43,747 nt of DNA, taken from contig PACZ01000041.1 in NCBI GenBank assembly GCA_002700305.1, forward strand, positions 1-43,747, read 5' to 3'. Below are positions 22,662 through 31,619 of the stretch, one piece after another. Position 1 is the stretch's first letter. The number at the start of each line of letters is the position of its first letter. The notes under the pieces were generated by a model. The model was not told the origin of the DNA. It made no database searches and worked only from the letters and a program-made list of their open reading frames with translations. Origin of the DNA: Hyphomonas sp. Its GTDB lineage: Bacteria; Pseudomonadota; Alphaproteobacteria; Caulobacterales; Hyphomonadaceae. Position numbers and translations under genes: made by a program.

Positions 22662-24017
22662 ATGACCAAGTTTTCAGACCTCGGCCTGAACCCGCTTCTT
22701 ATGAAAGCCATCGCGGAAGAAGGCTATGAGACGCCGACCCCGATTCAGGCACAGGCCATTCCGCTGCTGCTGGAAGACAAAGACCTTCTGGGCATCGCCC
22801 AGACCGGCACCGGCAAGACGGCGGCCTTCGCGCTGCCGACGCTCGACTTCATGCTGGAGTTTCCGCAGAAACGCCGGGCACGGAGCGCGCGCGTTCTGGT
22901 GCTCGCACCGACCCGTGAACTTGCGGGCCAGATCGCCGACAGCTTCCGCACCTATTCGCGCCACATGGACTGCAACGTGCAGACCGTATTTGGCGGCGTG
23001 AACATCAATGCGCAGCGCCGCGCCCTTCAGGGCGGCGCGGACGTTCTGGTGGCAACGCCGGGCCGTCTGCTCGACCTTGTCGGCCAGAAAGCCGTCAGCC
23101 TGCAGGAAGTCGAAGTCCTGATCCTCGACGAAGCCGACCAGATGCTGGACATGGGCTTTATCCACGACCTGAAGAAGATCGTGGCGCAGGTGCCGAAGGA
23201 CCGGCAGACCCTGCTGTTCTCGGCCACCATGCCGAAGCTGATCTCGGATCTTGCGCAGCAATTCCTCGACAATCCGGTACGCGTCTCGGTGACGCCGCCG
23301 TCCACCACGGCCGAACGTGTGGACCAGGGCGTCTACCACGTGTCCAACAATGACAAGCTGGAACTTCTGTTCGATGTCCTGAACAATCCGGAAATCGACC
23401 GGGCTCTCGTCTTTACCCGGACGAAGCATGGCGCCGACAAGGTGGTCCGCAAGCTGCTCGCCAAGGGCCTCGATGCGAAAGCCATCCATGGCAACAAATC
23501 CCAGCCGCAGCGTCTGAAGGCGCTCGATGCCTTCAAGAACGGTACCTGCAAGGTACTGGTGGCGACCGACATCGCTGCCCGCGGCATCGACATTGACGGC
23601 ATCAGCCATGTCGTGAACTTCGAAGTGCCGAACGTGCCGGAACAATATGTGCACCGTATCGGACGCACCGCGCGTGCCGGCCGGACCGGCCTTGCCGTGT
23701 CCTTCGTGGCGGAAGATGAGCGCTATTACCTGCGTGACATCGAGAAGACGATCGGCATGGTAGTCGACGTGCTGAAGGCCCCGGAAGGCACAAAGGTCGA
23801 TCTTCTGCCGACGCCGGATCCGAACGAACGCCTCTACAAGCCGAAAGGCCCGGCCCGTGGAAACGGCGGTGGCCGTTCGGGTGGCGGCGGCCGTGGTGGC
23901 CAGCGCCGTCCGCAAGCCAAAGCCAAGCCGCAAGGCGGTGCAGGCAAACCTGGCGGTAAGCAGGGTAGCCGCAGCCGCGGTGGCAAGAAGCGGAAGCTGG
24001 AAGGCGCGCGCGGCTAG
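22662..24017 (+). CDS. DEAD-box ATP-dependent RNA helicase, RhlE type
   Basis: 451 residues. The Q motif and PTPIQ precede Walker A AQTGTGKT (46-53). DEAD is in LILDEADQMLDMG, then SATMP, and the second RecA domain has HRIGRTARAGRTG. The last 80 residues are a Gly/Arg/Lys-rich tail, typical for RNA binding in RhlE-like proteins. It unwinds structured RNA in ribosome assembly, decay or cold adaptation. The ATG at 22662 starts the conserved FSDLGLNP. The stop codon overlaps the stop of the convergent CoA hydrolase/transferase gene by 4 bases. Gene symbol withheld because rhlE paralogues are common. Confidence 0.92.
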   Translation: MTKFSDLGLNPLLMKAIAEEGYETPTPIQAQAIPLLLEDKDLLGIAQTGTGKTAAFALPTLDFMLEFPQKRRARSARVLVLAPTRELAGQIADSFRTYSRHMDCNVQTVFGGVNINAQRRALQGGADVLVATPGRLLDLVGQKAVSLQEVEVLILDEADQMLDMGFIHDLKKIVAQVPKDRQTLLFSATMPKLISDLAQQFLDNPVRVSVTPPSTTAERVDQGVYHVSNNDKLELLFDVLNNPEIDRALVFTRTKHGADKVVRKLLAKGLDAKAIHGNKSQPQRLKALDAFKNGTCKVLVATDIAARGIDIDGISHVVNFEVPNVPEQYVHRIGRTARAGRTGLAVSFVAEDERYYLRDIEKTIGMVVDVLKAPEGTKVDLLPTPDPNERLYKPKGPARGNGGGRSGGGGRGGQRRPQAKAKPQGGAGKPGGKQGSRSRGGKKRKLEGARG

Positions 24018-25273
24018 AGGCTGGCGCGCAGCTTCGCCCAGTCATTGGCGAGGCTGTCACGGAAGGCCGGTGCGGCGACGGCGATCAGCCGTTCGGCGCG
24101 CTGGTCGACATCCGCACTTGCCAGGTCCGCCACGCCATATTCGGTCACCACATAACCTGCTTCGGCACGGGGAAGCGTGACCGTTGGCGAGGCGAGCTGG
24201 ACCACGATCCGGGACAATGTCCCGCCGCGTGCGGTGGCGGGCAGGGCGATGATGCTGCGTCCGCCGGCTGAGAGCCCGGCCCCGCGCACGAAATTGCCGA
24301 GCCCGCCGGTCGAGGCGACCTGCCGGCCTTTCACCCATTCGGAATTCAGCTGGCCGAACAGGTCCACTTCCACCCCGCCATTGATGGCGGCGAGCCGGGG
24401 GATGGACGCCATGACCGGGACGGAATGGGTGATGCTGACAGGCTGGAAATTGAAGCGCGGATCGCGTCCGGCGGCGTCGTAAAGCGGCGCCGTTCCAATG
24501 GCTGTGCCGGTCAGGATGGCGCCCGGCGCTGAACTGATGGCACCGGCATTGACTGCTTCCAGTGCGGCATCGGTGATCATGCCTGTGTGGATACGGATGT
24601 GCTTGTGGTGCGCCGCCGCCGCCATGGCGATCTGTTGCACGCTGCCAATACCGGACTGAACGGTGAAGCCGTCCCCCAACAATGTGGCGACGTTCGCGGC
24701 GATGGCTTTTGCCTCATCCGATAGCGGAGGGTCAGCCAGCGTGATCAGCGGCGCGTCATCTTCAATGACATCTGCGAAATCGGAGAGCGGCACATGCGGC
24801 GCGGTCGCCGGAAATGGCATGTCGGGCCGGATGACCGCGATCAGGCGCACCTGTTTTCTGGCCACCAGCGCGGGCGACATGTCCGTGCCAAGGCTGAGCG
24901 ATACCTCACCCCGCTTGTTTGGTGCAGATACGGGAATGAAAGCGGCATCCAACGGCACCGTTTTCAGCCAGTCATACGCCATCGAGTAGTGGACAGGGAT
25001 GAGGCGATAGCGGCGTTCCTCGAAAGCTGAGCGGTATTCGGAATAGAGAAACGTGCCTTCCGCCTGGGCGCCCGGATGGAAGCCCGTCCAGGCCGTCCGG
25101 TTGATGCCGGGCAGCCAGTGGCCGATGAACGTGGCGCCATCGGCAAGGTCCGGTGCGGTGCGCAAAGCATCGGCGAGACAGGCCGGTTCAGCCGGGCCAC
25201 CGGGAACATAGATGCGCGGCGTGCCGTTCGTATTGGCCCTCAGGTCGCGAAGCAGGTCCTGTGTTGCCGTCAC
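24014..25273 (-). CDS. Acetyl-CoA hydrolase/transferase family protein
   Basis: 419-residue class I CoA transferase-like enzyme. The catalytic Glu is in AINGGVEVDLFGQLNSE and the CoA-binding glycine loops in TGGLGNFVRGAGLSAGG. Members move CoA between acetate, butyrate, 4-hydroxybutyrate or succinate and acyl groups, or hydrolyse acyl-CoA. It is the last gene of the P450-crotonase-DUF2855 operon, 7 bases after DUF2855, where it would activate or release an acyl-CoA intermediate. Exact donor and acceptor cannot be read. Confidence 0.88.
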   Translation of the reverse strand: MTATQDLLRDLRANTNGTPRIYVPGGPAEPACLADALRTAPDLADGATFIGHWLPGINRTAWTGFHPGAQAEGTFLYSEYRSAFEERRYRLIPVHYSMAYDWLKTVPLDAAFIPVSAPNKRGEVSLSLGTDMSPALVARKQVRLIAVIRPDMPFPATAPHVPLSDFADVIEDDAPLITLADPPLSDEAKAIAANVATLLGDGFTVQSGIGSVQQIAMAAAAHHKHIRIHTGMITDAALEAVNAGAISSAPGAILTGTAIGTAPLYDAAGRDPRFNFQPVSITHSVPVMASIPRLAAINGGVEVDLFGQLNSEWVKGRQVASTGGLGNFVRGAGLSAGGRSIIALPATARGGTLSRIVVQLASPTVTLPRAEAGYVVTEYGVADLASADVDQRAERLIAVAAPAFRDSLANDWAKLRASL

Positions 25274-25280
25274 ACGCGGC

Positions 25281-26351
25281 TCACGGCGTGAGGATCAGGC
25301 CCGAGGAGGGGCTAACTTCGGCATCCAGCGTCTTCAGCCATGCAGACGAAATCGCCTCATGCCCTTTGCTCGTTTTCGGTTTCACGAACTTGCGCGATGC
25401 CTTGTAGAAGCTGAGCAGCGATTGGCCGAGTTTGGCGTTGAGGGCTGCAGCGCCCATCTGCTTGGTGCGTTCGGCGGCATAGGTCGGCACAAAGAAGAAT
25501 TCCGGTTGCGGATCGGGCAGCTGGATCGGCGCGCGATTGCCTTCCCAGTCCGTCACGCCGATGACGAGGCTGCGCACCAGCCGGTCCTTCAGCGCATTGT
25601 GGACATCCGCCGTCAGCGTCGGCCGTCCGAGGAAGTCGACAAAGGCGGTCAGGCCGCGCGCGTGCAGGCGGTCCACATCAGCGTAGGTGCGCACCCGGCC
25701 ATAAAGTTTGGTGGATTCAACGAACGCCTTGTTGCCCTTTGACGTCAGCGCCACTGTGTCCACATTGCCGCGCTCCTTCAGGCAGTGCGCGAGCGCCATC
25801 GCAGTCTTGGAAGACGCGGAGGAGATGACGACCGTTTCGGGGATCGGGTCGCCCGTTTCCATCAGGGAATCGTCGATCATCCAGCCGGTGGTGAACAGCG
25901 GACGGAACAGCATCTGCTGTGCTTCGAACGCCTTGTCGTAGGACGGGTCGGCAGCCGTGAAGATGTAGGTATTGTAAATCGCGGCCATGGGCTGGCGGTG
26001 TTCGGCGCCGTCGACAAAACTCGTCTTGCTGACTTTCGCGGGCGTGACATCGAAGCGGTCTGAGATCGGAAGGTATCCGTAGACGCGCTGGCCGGCGGAG
26101 ATGCCTTCGGCCTTTGACTCTTCCACCGTGGCAAAGCCCCAGACCGGGACGCGCCCGAAGGCCGGGTCGGCGGCCGGGAAAAAGTCCCAGTATTTCATGG
26201 CATCGCCGAAGGTGGCGTAGGTCACATTGTTGGCGGTCAGGGCAAACGCTTCGACCTTCAGCCGCGCGCAGCCATCGGCCAGCGGCGCGGCCGGCTGGTC
26301 GGTCCATTTGACGTCGCGCAGATCGTCGCGGCGGATGAGAAAATCGCTCAT
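25281..26351 (-). CDS. DUF2855 family protein
   Basis: 356 residues, soluble. It resembles DUF2855 proteins, which are distant medium-chain dehydrogenase/reductase relatives lacking the zinc ligands: the N-terminal ALTANNVTYATFGDAMKYWD and the central TVVISSASSKTAMALAHCL fit that family. A nucleotide-binding Rossmann segment begins near residue 170, but the Gly-rich loop is replaced by SSASSKTA. Activity is unknown; a reductase on an enoyl or ketone intermediate is possible. It overlaps the crotonase gene upstream by ATGA and is in the P450 operon. Confidence 0.8.
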   Translation of the reverse strand: MSDFLIRRDDLRDVKWTDQPAAPLADGCARLKVEAFALTANNVTYATFGDAMKYWDFFPAADPAFGRVPVWGFATVEESKAEGISAGQRVYGYLPISDRFDVTPAKVSKTSFVDGAEHRQPMAAIYNTYIFTAADPSYDKAFEAQQMLFRPLFTTGWMIDDSLMETGDPIPETVVISSASSKTAMALAHCLKERGNVDTVALTSKGNKAFVESTKLYGRVRTYADVDRLHARGLTAFVDFLGRPTLTADVHNALKDRLVRSLVIGVTDWEGNRAPIQLPDPQPEFFFVPTYAAERTKQMGAAALNAKLGQSLLSFYKASRKFVKPKTSKGHEAISSAWLKTLDAEVSPSSGLILTP

Positions 26352-27106
26352 GTTTTCGCTTTCGGTGACTTCCCTGTAAAGGCCCCGATTCGAGCCTGCA
26401 TGTCAGGCCCCACGCCCTCACTGTTGAGTACCTCCCATTGCAGGCCGCTGTCCATATCGCGTGCATCGGTGGCTTCCAGAAGGCGCTTGTTGGCGGCATG
26501 AGAAAAGGCAGAGTTTTCCGTGATCTGTCCCGCCAGTTTTTCGATTGCTGCGTCGAACTCGGCATCCGGCACGACCATCTCGGTCAGGCCGATGCGGAAG
26601 GCTTCGTCTGCGCGGATCATTTCCGCTGTGAACATAAGGCGCTTGGCTGTCGCGATGCCGACCCGGCGCGGCAGGCGCTGGCTCATGCCCCAGATCGGGG
26701 TCAGCGCCCATTTGGCGTGTGTGTCACCGAAACGCGCGCTTTCGGCGGCGATGATGAAGTCTGCGGCCAGGGCGACTTCCAGCGCGCCGGTATAGCAATG
26801 CCCATGCACGGCTGCGATCACCGGCTTTGGCAGGCGCTCCATCAGGCGCAGCGTTTCGGAATGCCAGCCGCGCGATGGCACCGCTTCGCCCTCGGCAATG
26901 TCGGCAAGGTCGTGCCCGGCGGAAAAGCATTTCCCGGCGCCGCGCAGCACCACGCAACCGATTGTGTCGTCCTTGTAGAGATCGGACACATGCGCGCGGA
27001 GTTCGCGGAACATGCCAACGGTCAGGGCGTTCAGCTTGTCCGGGCGGTTCAGGGTGAGGATGGCGCAGCCATCCTTGTCCTGGCGGGTAACGAGCGCGTC
27101 AGTCAT
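26348..27106 (-). CDS. Enoyl-CoA hydratase/isomerase family protein
   Basis: 252-residue crotonase. The oxyanion loops are GAGKCFSAGHDLAD and VHGHCYTGALEVALAAD. The first acid of the hydratase pair is kept (LEVA), while the second position (usual PE) reads FGDTHAKWAL, so it may be an isomerase or a hydratase with altered chemistry. The start at 27106 overlaps the P450 stop by ATGA; the frame continues upstream but only through P450 coding DNA. Placed second in the P450 operon, it probably handles an unsaturated acyl-CoA formed after oxidation and activation. Confidence 0.88.
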   Translation of the reverse strand: MTDALVTRQDKDGCAILTLNRPDKLNALTVGMFRELRAHVSDLYKDDTIGCVVLRGAGKCFSAGHDLADIAEGEAVPSRGWHSETLRLMERLPKPVIAAVHGHCYTGALEVALAADFIIAAESARFGDTHAKWALTPIWGMSQRLPRRVGIATAKRLMFTAEMIRADEAFRIGLTEMVVPDAEFDAAIEKLAGQITENSAFSHAANKRLLEATDARDMDSGLQWEVLNSEGVGPDMQARIGAFTGKSPKAKT

Positions 27107-28434
27107 GTTCCAAGGTCCACCATGAGGCTGGAGATGGCGTGAACGAAATTGTTCGGTGCGATGGTCTGCTCGCCGGTCCATTTTACATCCGGAAAGCGCG
27201 ACAGGATCTGCCGGTAAGCCGCTTCCAGCTGCATGTTGGCAACACGCTGTCCCAGGCAGACATGCGGCCCATGACCGAAGGCGAGGTGTTCCTTCGCATT
27301 TTCACGGGTGATGTCGAAGCGGTTCGGGTCCGGGAATTTTGACGGGTCCCGGTTGGCAGCGGCGTAGTACATGACCACCTTGTCGCCCTCCGCGATGGGC
27401 TGGCCGCCGAGTTCCGTATCCGTCGTGGCCGTGCGGCGCATATAGGTGACCGGGGAGACCATGCGGATCGCTTCGTGGACGAAGTTCGGGAACAGGTCCG
27501 GATTGGCCTGCAGCTTCGCTTTTTGGTCCGGGAATTCCGTCAGTAGGCGCATCGTTCCGGAGAGGGAGTTACGCGTCGTATCATTGCCCGCAAACACGAT
27601 CAGCAGCCATGAGCCGTCCAGGAATTCCGGGCTCAGCGGTTTACCGTCGATCTCGACATTGGCGATGGCGGAGAGCAGGTCCTCTTTCGGCTCCTTCCGG
27701 CGTTCGGCCAGGAGGTGCCGGCCGAAATCGAACATCGCCTGAATTTCGTTTATGAACTCCATCATCTCTTCCGGCGTCACATTGCCGAGGCCTTCCTGCT
27801 GGGCCCGGTATTGCGAGGTTTCCAGGAAGTGCATCCAGTGAACCAGCTTCGGCCGGTCAGCCGCCGGGACGCCGAGGATTTCGCACAGGGTGAACAGAGG
27901 CAGTTCGGCGGAGAACATTTCCACCATGTCGACTACCGGGCCCTGTTTCTCCATCGCGTCGAGCAGTTCCGTCACATAGGCGTCCACGCGCTTGCGCAAT
28001 TCGGCGACGAAGCCGGGGCGGAAGAAGTGCATGTGCTCCATGCGAAGCGGCGTGTGATAGGGCCGATCGAGATTGATCAGGCTGTTGAGGCTGGAAGAAT
28101 GGAGCAGCGGATGGCGCGGCTGGTCCGGCAGGCCATAGGTCATCAGGATGCCGCCGCGCTGGGACGAGTAAGTCGCCGGGTCCAGCTCCACTGTCTTGAC
28201 CAGATCATAGGAGGTGACCGCCCAGAAGCCGGCGGCGGCCTGTTCCGGGTGCCACATGACCGGGGCCTTCTCCCGCATCAGGGCGAAAGCCTCATGCGTG
28301 TAGCCGCCATGACTGGAAAACACTTCCGGATCGGTAAGGTTCACCGGCGGAGCGAGATCAAACACGGGCGCGTTGGAAGGCGCCTGCGGCGGGACTTCCT
28401 GCTGGTAGGTGTCGGTTACATTCTGAAGCGTCAT
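27103..28434 (-). CDS. Cytochrome P450
   Basis: 443-residue bacterial soluble P450. The I-helix oxygen-activation motif is AGNDTT (282-287), the K-helix ExxR is Glu321/Arg324, and the haem loop FGHGPHVCLG (386-395) holds the thiolate ligand Cys393. The overall pattern recalls terpene- or sterol-side-chain hydroxylases, although the substrate is not determined. No ferredoxin or ferredoxin reductase gene is nearby, so electron partners must come from elsewhere. GGGAGG precedes the ATG. It is first in a four-gene operon with crotonase, DUF2855 and CoA transferase genes, all overlapping or nearly so. Confidence 0.92.
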   Translation of the reverse strand: MTLQNVTDTYQQEVPPQAPSNAPVFDLAPPVNLTDPEVFSSHGGYTHEAFALMREKAPVMWHPEQAAAGFWAVTSYDLVKTVELDPATYSSQRGGILMTYGLPDQPRHPLLHSSSLNSLINLDRPYHTPLRMEHMHFFRPGFVAELRKRVDAYVTELLDAMEKQGPVVDMVEMFSAELPLFTLCEILGVPAADRPKLVHWMHFLETSQYRAQQEGLGNVTPEEMMEFINEIQAMFDFGRHLLAERRKEPKEDLLSAIANVEIDGKPLSPEFLDGSWLLIVFAGNDTTRNSLSGTMRLLTEFPDQKAKLQANPDLFPNFVHEAIRMVSPVTYMRRTATTDTELGGQPIAEGDKVVMYYAAANRDPSKFPDPNRFDITRENAKEHLAFGHGPHVCLGQRVANMQLEAAYRQILSRFPDVKWTGEQTIAPNNFVHAISSLMVDLGT

Positions 28435-28483
28435 GTAATGCCTCCCTTATGGCGATGACCACGGGCGGCATTTGTGCACCGTC

Positions 28484-29599
28484 TCAGCGTGGCTTGCTGC
28501 GTTTTCTGTTGCCGGACAGCTTACCGGAAGGCGGCTTGCTGCCAAGGCGTGACTTGACGGAAGGATGTTTCGCGGAAGGGGGTTTCGCAGCGGGCGGCTT
28601 GGCGCTGGTCGACCATTCCTCGTCCGGCTTGCGGCCCTTTTTGCTACGCGGTTTGAGCGGCGGTTTCGGGGCGGGCTTGCCTGCGCGTGGTGTAGGCTTC
28701 CGGGGCGCATTGCTGCTGCCTGGACGTGCAGGCGCATTCCCCTTGACCCCGTCATAGAGGTGTCCGATCGCTTCAGCGAGCAGGTCCGGCGGCACTTCAT
28801 CCACCTGGCCGGGTTTCAGGTCAGCCAGTTCGAACGGGCCGTAGGAGACGCGGATCAGCCGGTTCACCATCAGGTCCAGCGATTCCAGCGCGCGGCGCAC
28901 CTCACGCTTCTTGCCTTCGGCCAGTGTGACGGTCAGCCAGTTATTGGCCCCGGTTTCCCGGTCGAGGACGGCCCGGATTGGCTGGTACTTCACGCCTTCG
29001 ACCGTGATGCCCTGGGCGAGCTTCTCGATCTTCTCCGGTGTCACCGTACCGTGCGCGCGGACGCGGTAGGTCCGCTCCAGTCCGCTGGACGGCAGCTCCA
29101 GTGCCCGCGCCAGTGCACCATCATTGGTGAGCAGCAGCAGGCCTTCGGTGGTGAGGTCGAGACGGCCAACGGTCACCACGCGGGGCAGGGTGCGCGGCAG
29201 CTCGTCGAAAATCGTGCGGCGGCCTTCCGGGTCCACATTGGTGGTGATCAGGCCGGAGGGTTTGTGATAGCGCCACACGCGGGTCGCTTCGGGCGCCGAG
29301 ATGGTGCGCCGGCCGACGCGGATCAGTTCCTTGCCGGTGACCTTGAAGGCGGGGGAGGTCAGCTTCTTGCCGTCAACGCTGACTTTGCCTTCCTCGATCA
29401 GGCGTTCGACCTCACGGCGGGAGGCGACGCCGGCCCGCGCCAGATATTTCGCGATGCGCTCGCCTTCGCTCCAGTCAGGCTCAGCGGCAGGGCCGCGTGC
29501 TTTGGGGGATTTGTGTCCGGGGGCGGGCTTGCCGCCCGGTTTGCCTTTCGCGCCCGCAGGGTTGCGGCGCGGGCGGCCCGTCTCTCGACGCTCCGTCAT
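28484..29599 (-). CDS. Pseudouridine synthase (RluB-like) with low-complexity tails
   Basis: 371 residues. An N-terminal S4 RNA-binding domain (ERIAKYLARAGVASRREVERL, about 46-95) is followed by the RsuA/RluB/RluE catalytic domain with Asp in GRLDLTTEGLLLLTNDG. These enzymes isomerise uridine in 23S or 16S rRNA; RluB (23S) is the best guess, but RsuA-like specificity is not excluded. Both ends are extended by Lys/Pro/Arg/Ser-rich low-complexity segments (about 1-40 and 285-371), common in alphaproteobacterial members. It stands alone, 49 bases downstream of the P450 start region on the same strand. Confidence 0.88.
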   Translation of the reverse strand: MTERRETGRPRRNPAGAKGKPGGKPAPGHKSPKARGPAAEPDWSEGERIAKYLARAGVASRREVERLIEEGKVSVDGKKLTSPAFKVTGKELIRVGRRTISAPEATRVWRYHKPSGLITTNVDPEGRRTIFDELPRTLPRVVTVGRLDLTTEGLLLLTNDGALARALELPSSGLERTYRVRAHGTVTPEKIEKLAQGITVEGVKYQPIRAVLDRETGANNWLTVTLAEGKKREVRRALESLDLMVNRLIRVSYGPFELADLKPGQVDEVPPDLLAEAIGHLYDGVKGNAPARPGSSNAPRKPTPRAGKPAPKPPLKPRSKKGRKPDEEWSTSAKPPAAKPPSAKHPSVKSRLGSKPPSGKLSGNRKRSKPR

Positions 29600-29672
29600 G
29601 ATGGCTTCCTTTCGATGTCAGTGGCCCGAATCCGTCATCCAGGCCACCGATGCAAGGGATTTTGGCCGTCGC

Positions 29673-31055
29673 TTACTTCGACAGCTCGGTGATCAGCACG
29701 TACCAATGGTCCAGCGCGCCGGGGATGGAGGCGACCGGAACGCGCTCGTTCAGGCCGTGGGCATACTCGTCCGACGGCTTCATGAAGATGCCGGTGACGC
29801 CATAAGTGTCGATGCCTTCCTTGCGGAAGAACAGGCCGTCCGTCGTGCCGGCGGACATGGACGGGATGATCGGAAGGCCGGGCGCCTGGGCATCCACCGC
29901 CTTGCGCAGAGCGGCCATGACTTCCAGGTGCAGCGGCGAGGTTTCGGACTGCGGGAACTCCTCCGGGAAGGTCACGTCTGCGCCATCGCCGGCCAGTTCC
30001 TGCAGCTTCGCCATCACGTCGCGCGGCGGGATACCGGGAAAGATGCGGCAATTGATGTTTGCTACCACGCTTTGCGGCAGGGCGTTCGGCGCGTGGCCGC
30101 CTGTGATCTCGGTCGGTACGCAGGTCGTTCGCGTGATGCCGACAAATTCAGACTCCTGCCCGATCCGGTCAGCGGCGGCCATATCCGTCGGGTCAGCGGC
30201 GAAACGGGCCATCGCTTCGCCGAGGTCCCCCTCCGTGCGCTTGGCCGTCTCGGCGAAGAAGGCGAGCGTCAGTTCGCTTGTCTCTACCGGGAATTTATAG
30301 GCGCCGATCCGCTCCAGTACGCCGGCCATATCGACAATAGCATTGTGCGCGGTCGGGCGGCTGGAATGACCGCCGGGATTGGGGATGGTGATCTTGAAGT
30401 CGGCATAGGTCTTTTCGCCAGCCTGCAGGCTGTAGAAGGCGTAGGTGCCGTCTTCATTCAGTGTGCCGCCACCACCATCGGCATTCAGCACATAGCGTGC
30501 GTTCCGGTAGAGCGGAGCGATTGTCTCGGCGGTCTTCTGCGCGGTTTCTTCATCACCCGTCAGGATAAGGATGATGTCGTTTTCCGGTTCAAACCTTTCT
30601 CGTTTCAGGCGCAGCAGGGTGGTGACCAGCATGGTCAGGCCGAATTTGTCGTCCAGCACACCGCGCCCGTAATAATAGGTGCCATCGGTTTCCATCGTGA
30701 ACGGGGCGCGTTCCCAGTCGGCCGGGTCTGCCTCCACAACGTCCATATGCGCGTTGAGCAGGATCGGGGCATCTGAGTTCTTGCCATGATAGGTGGCGAT
30801 CAGCGTGGCGGTCTCGCCGAGCGGGACGATCTCGATGTCCTCTTTCGCGAAGCCGCCGGCCTCCAGTTCACTGGCCAGATATTCGGCATAGGCCGGAACC
30901 TTGCCGCGTCCCGCAACCGTGTCGAACGCCACGGACTGGCCGAGGATTTCGGTCGCTTTCTCGACATCGACCTGTTCGGCGCTTGCCGTGGTCGGCGCGG
31001 AGACACAGCCGACAAGAAGAAGGGCGGCGATGCTGGAGAGGAATCTGTGTTTCAT
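29673..31055 (-). CDS. M20 family metallopeptidase lipoprotein
   Basis: 460 residues. The lipoprotein signal ends LLVGC (Cys17). The dinuclear zinc site follows the M20 pattern: LLNAHMDVVEADPADW, GRGVLDDKFGL, the catalytic GDEET, Asp in NADGGGG and His in YAHGLNER. A dimerisation domain lies around residues 220-330. It should cleave dipeptides, acylated amino acids or similar amides in the periplasm. The start overlaps the stop of a small membrane protein gene by ATGA, so they are co-translated. Confidence 0.9.
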   Translation of the reverse strand: MKHRFLSSIAALLLVGCVSAPTTASAEQVDVEKATEILGQSVAFDTVAGRGKVPAYAEYLASELEAGGFAKEDIEIVPLGETATLIATYHGKNSDAPILLNAHMDVVEADPADWERAPFTMETDGTYYYGRGVLDDKFGLTMLVTTLLRLKRERFEPENDIILILTGDEETAQKTAETIAPLYRNARYVLNADGGGGTLNEDGTYAFYSLQAGEKTYADFKITIPNPGGHSSRPTAHNAIVDMAGVLERIGAYKFPVETSELTLAFFAETAKRTEGDLGEAMARFAADPTDMAAADRIGQESEFVGITRTTCVPTEITGGHAPNALPQSVVANINCRIFPGIPPRDVMAKLQELAGDGADVTFPEEFPQSETSPLHLEVMAALRKAVDAQAPGLPIIPSMSAGTTDGLFFRKEGIDTYGVTGIFMKPSDEYAHGLNERVPVASIPGALDHWYVLITELSK

Positions 31056-31480
31056 TTCGTGAAGGTCCGGATGATGTCGTAGATCTGAATGAGGTTGGCG
31101 CCGATTGCCAGGCCAATGATGATTTCGAGCGGGATCCAGACCGGTATGAGGCCTTTCGCCCGGTTCCGGTCGCGGTCCGCAAACAGGGAGACCAGCCGTC
31201 CGATGCCTGCGCCAATCCAGCCAAGCGCCAGCGGCAGGGCCGCGAACCCGGCATAGATGGCAGGCAGGTTCAGCGCGATCAGAAGGGCCGACAGGTGCGC
31301 CATCAGGAACAGGCCGCCATAGGTGGCCCGGAATTCCGAATAGCCGCCGGGCCGGGCAGGATCCGGATCTTCGACAAGACGCACGACGCCGGACGCCCAG
31401 CGCGGGGAGATCAGGGCGCCGAGCCCCATGGCAGCCCCGGACGCCAATGCGATGCAGGAAATGATCTGTCCGTAATGCAT
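31052..31480 (-). CDS. Small membrane protein, DUF4345-like
   Basis: 142 residues with about four transmembrane helices (starting at roughly 5, 48, 70 and 110) and a short cytoplasmic charged loop RDRNRAKG. The pattern YSEFRATYGGLFL fits DUF4345-type proteins. The ATG at 31480 has GAGGACGAA upstream; an earlier start at 31510 adds ten Arg-rich residues and is less likely. It is directly upstream of, and overlapping, the M20 peptidase gene. Function unknown. Confidence 0.75.
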   Translation of the reverse strand: MHYGQIISCIALASGAAMGLGALISPRWASGVVRLVEDPDPARPGGYSEFRATYGGLFLMAHLSALLIALNLPAIYAGFAALPLALGWIGAGIGRLVSLFADRDRNRAKGLIPVWIPLEIIIGLAIGANLIQIYDIIRTFTK

Positions 31481-31564
31481 GAAGTTTCGTCCTCTCAGCC
31501 GCCTCGACATTAGATGGCTTTTCGCGCGTGTCTAATCCTGTCTTCAGTCTGCTGTCGGGCGCAT

Positions 31565-31592
31565 AAAAAAAAGCCGGCCCATTCAGGCCGGC
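31565..31592 (-). terminator. Rho-independent terminator of the EAL gene
   Basis: Minus strand: GCCGGCC, a 6-base loop, GGCCGGC and then eight T. It lies 28 bases after the stop of the GAF-EAL gene and is the strongest classical terminator in the window. Confidence 0.9.
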
Positions 31593-31619
31593 GCTGGAGA
31601 GTTTGCTTGCGGGGATGGA

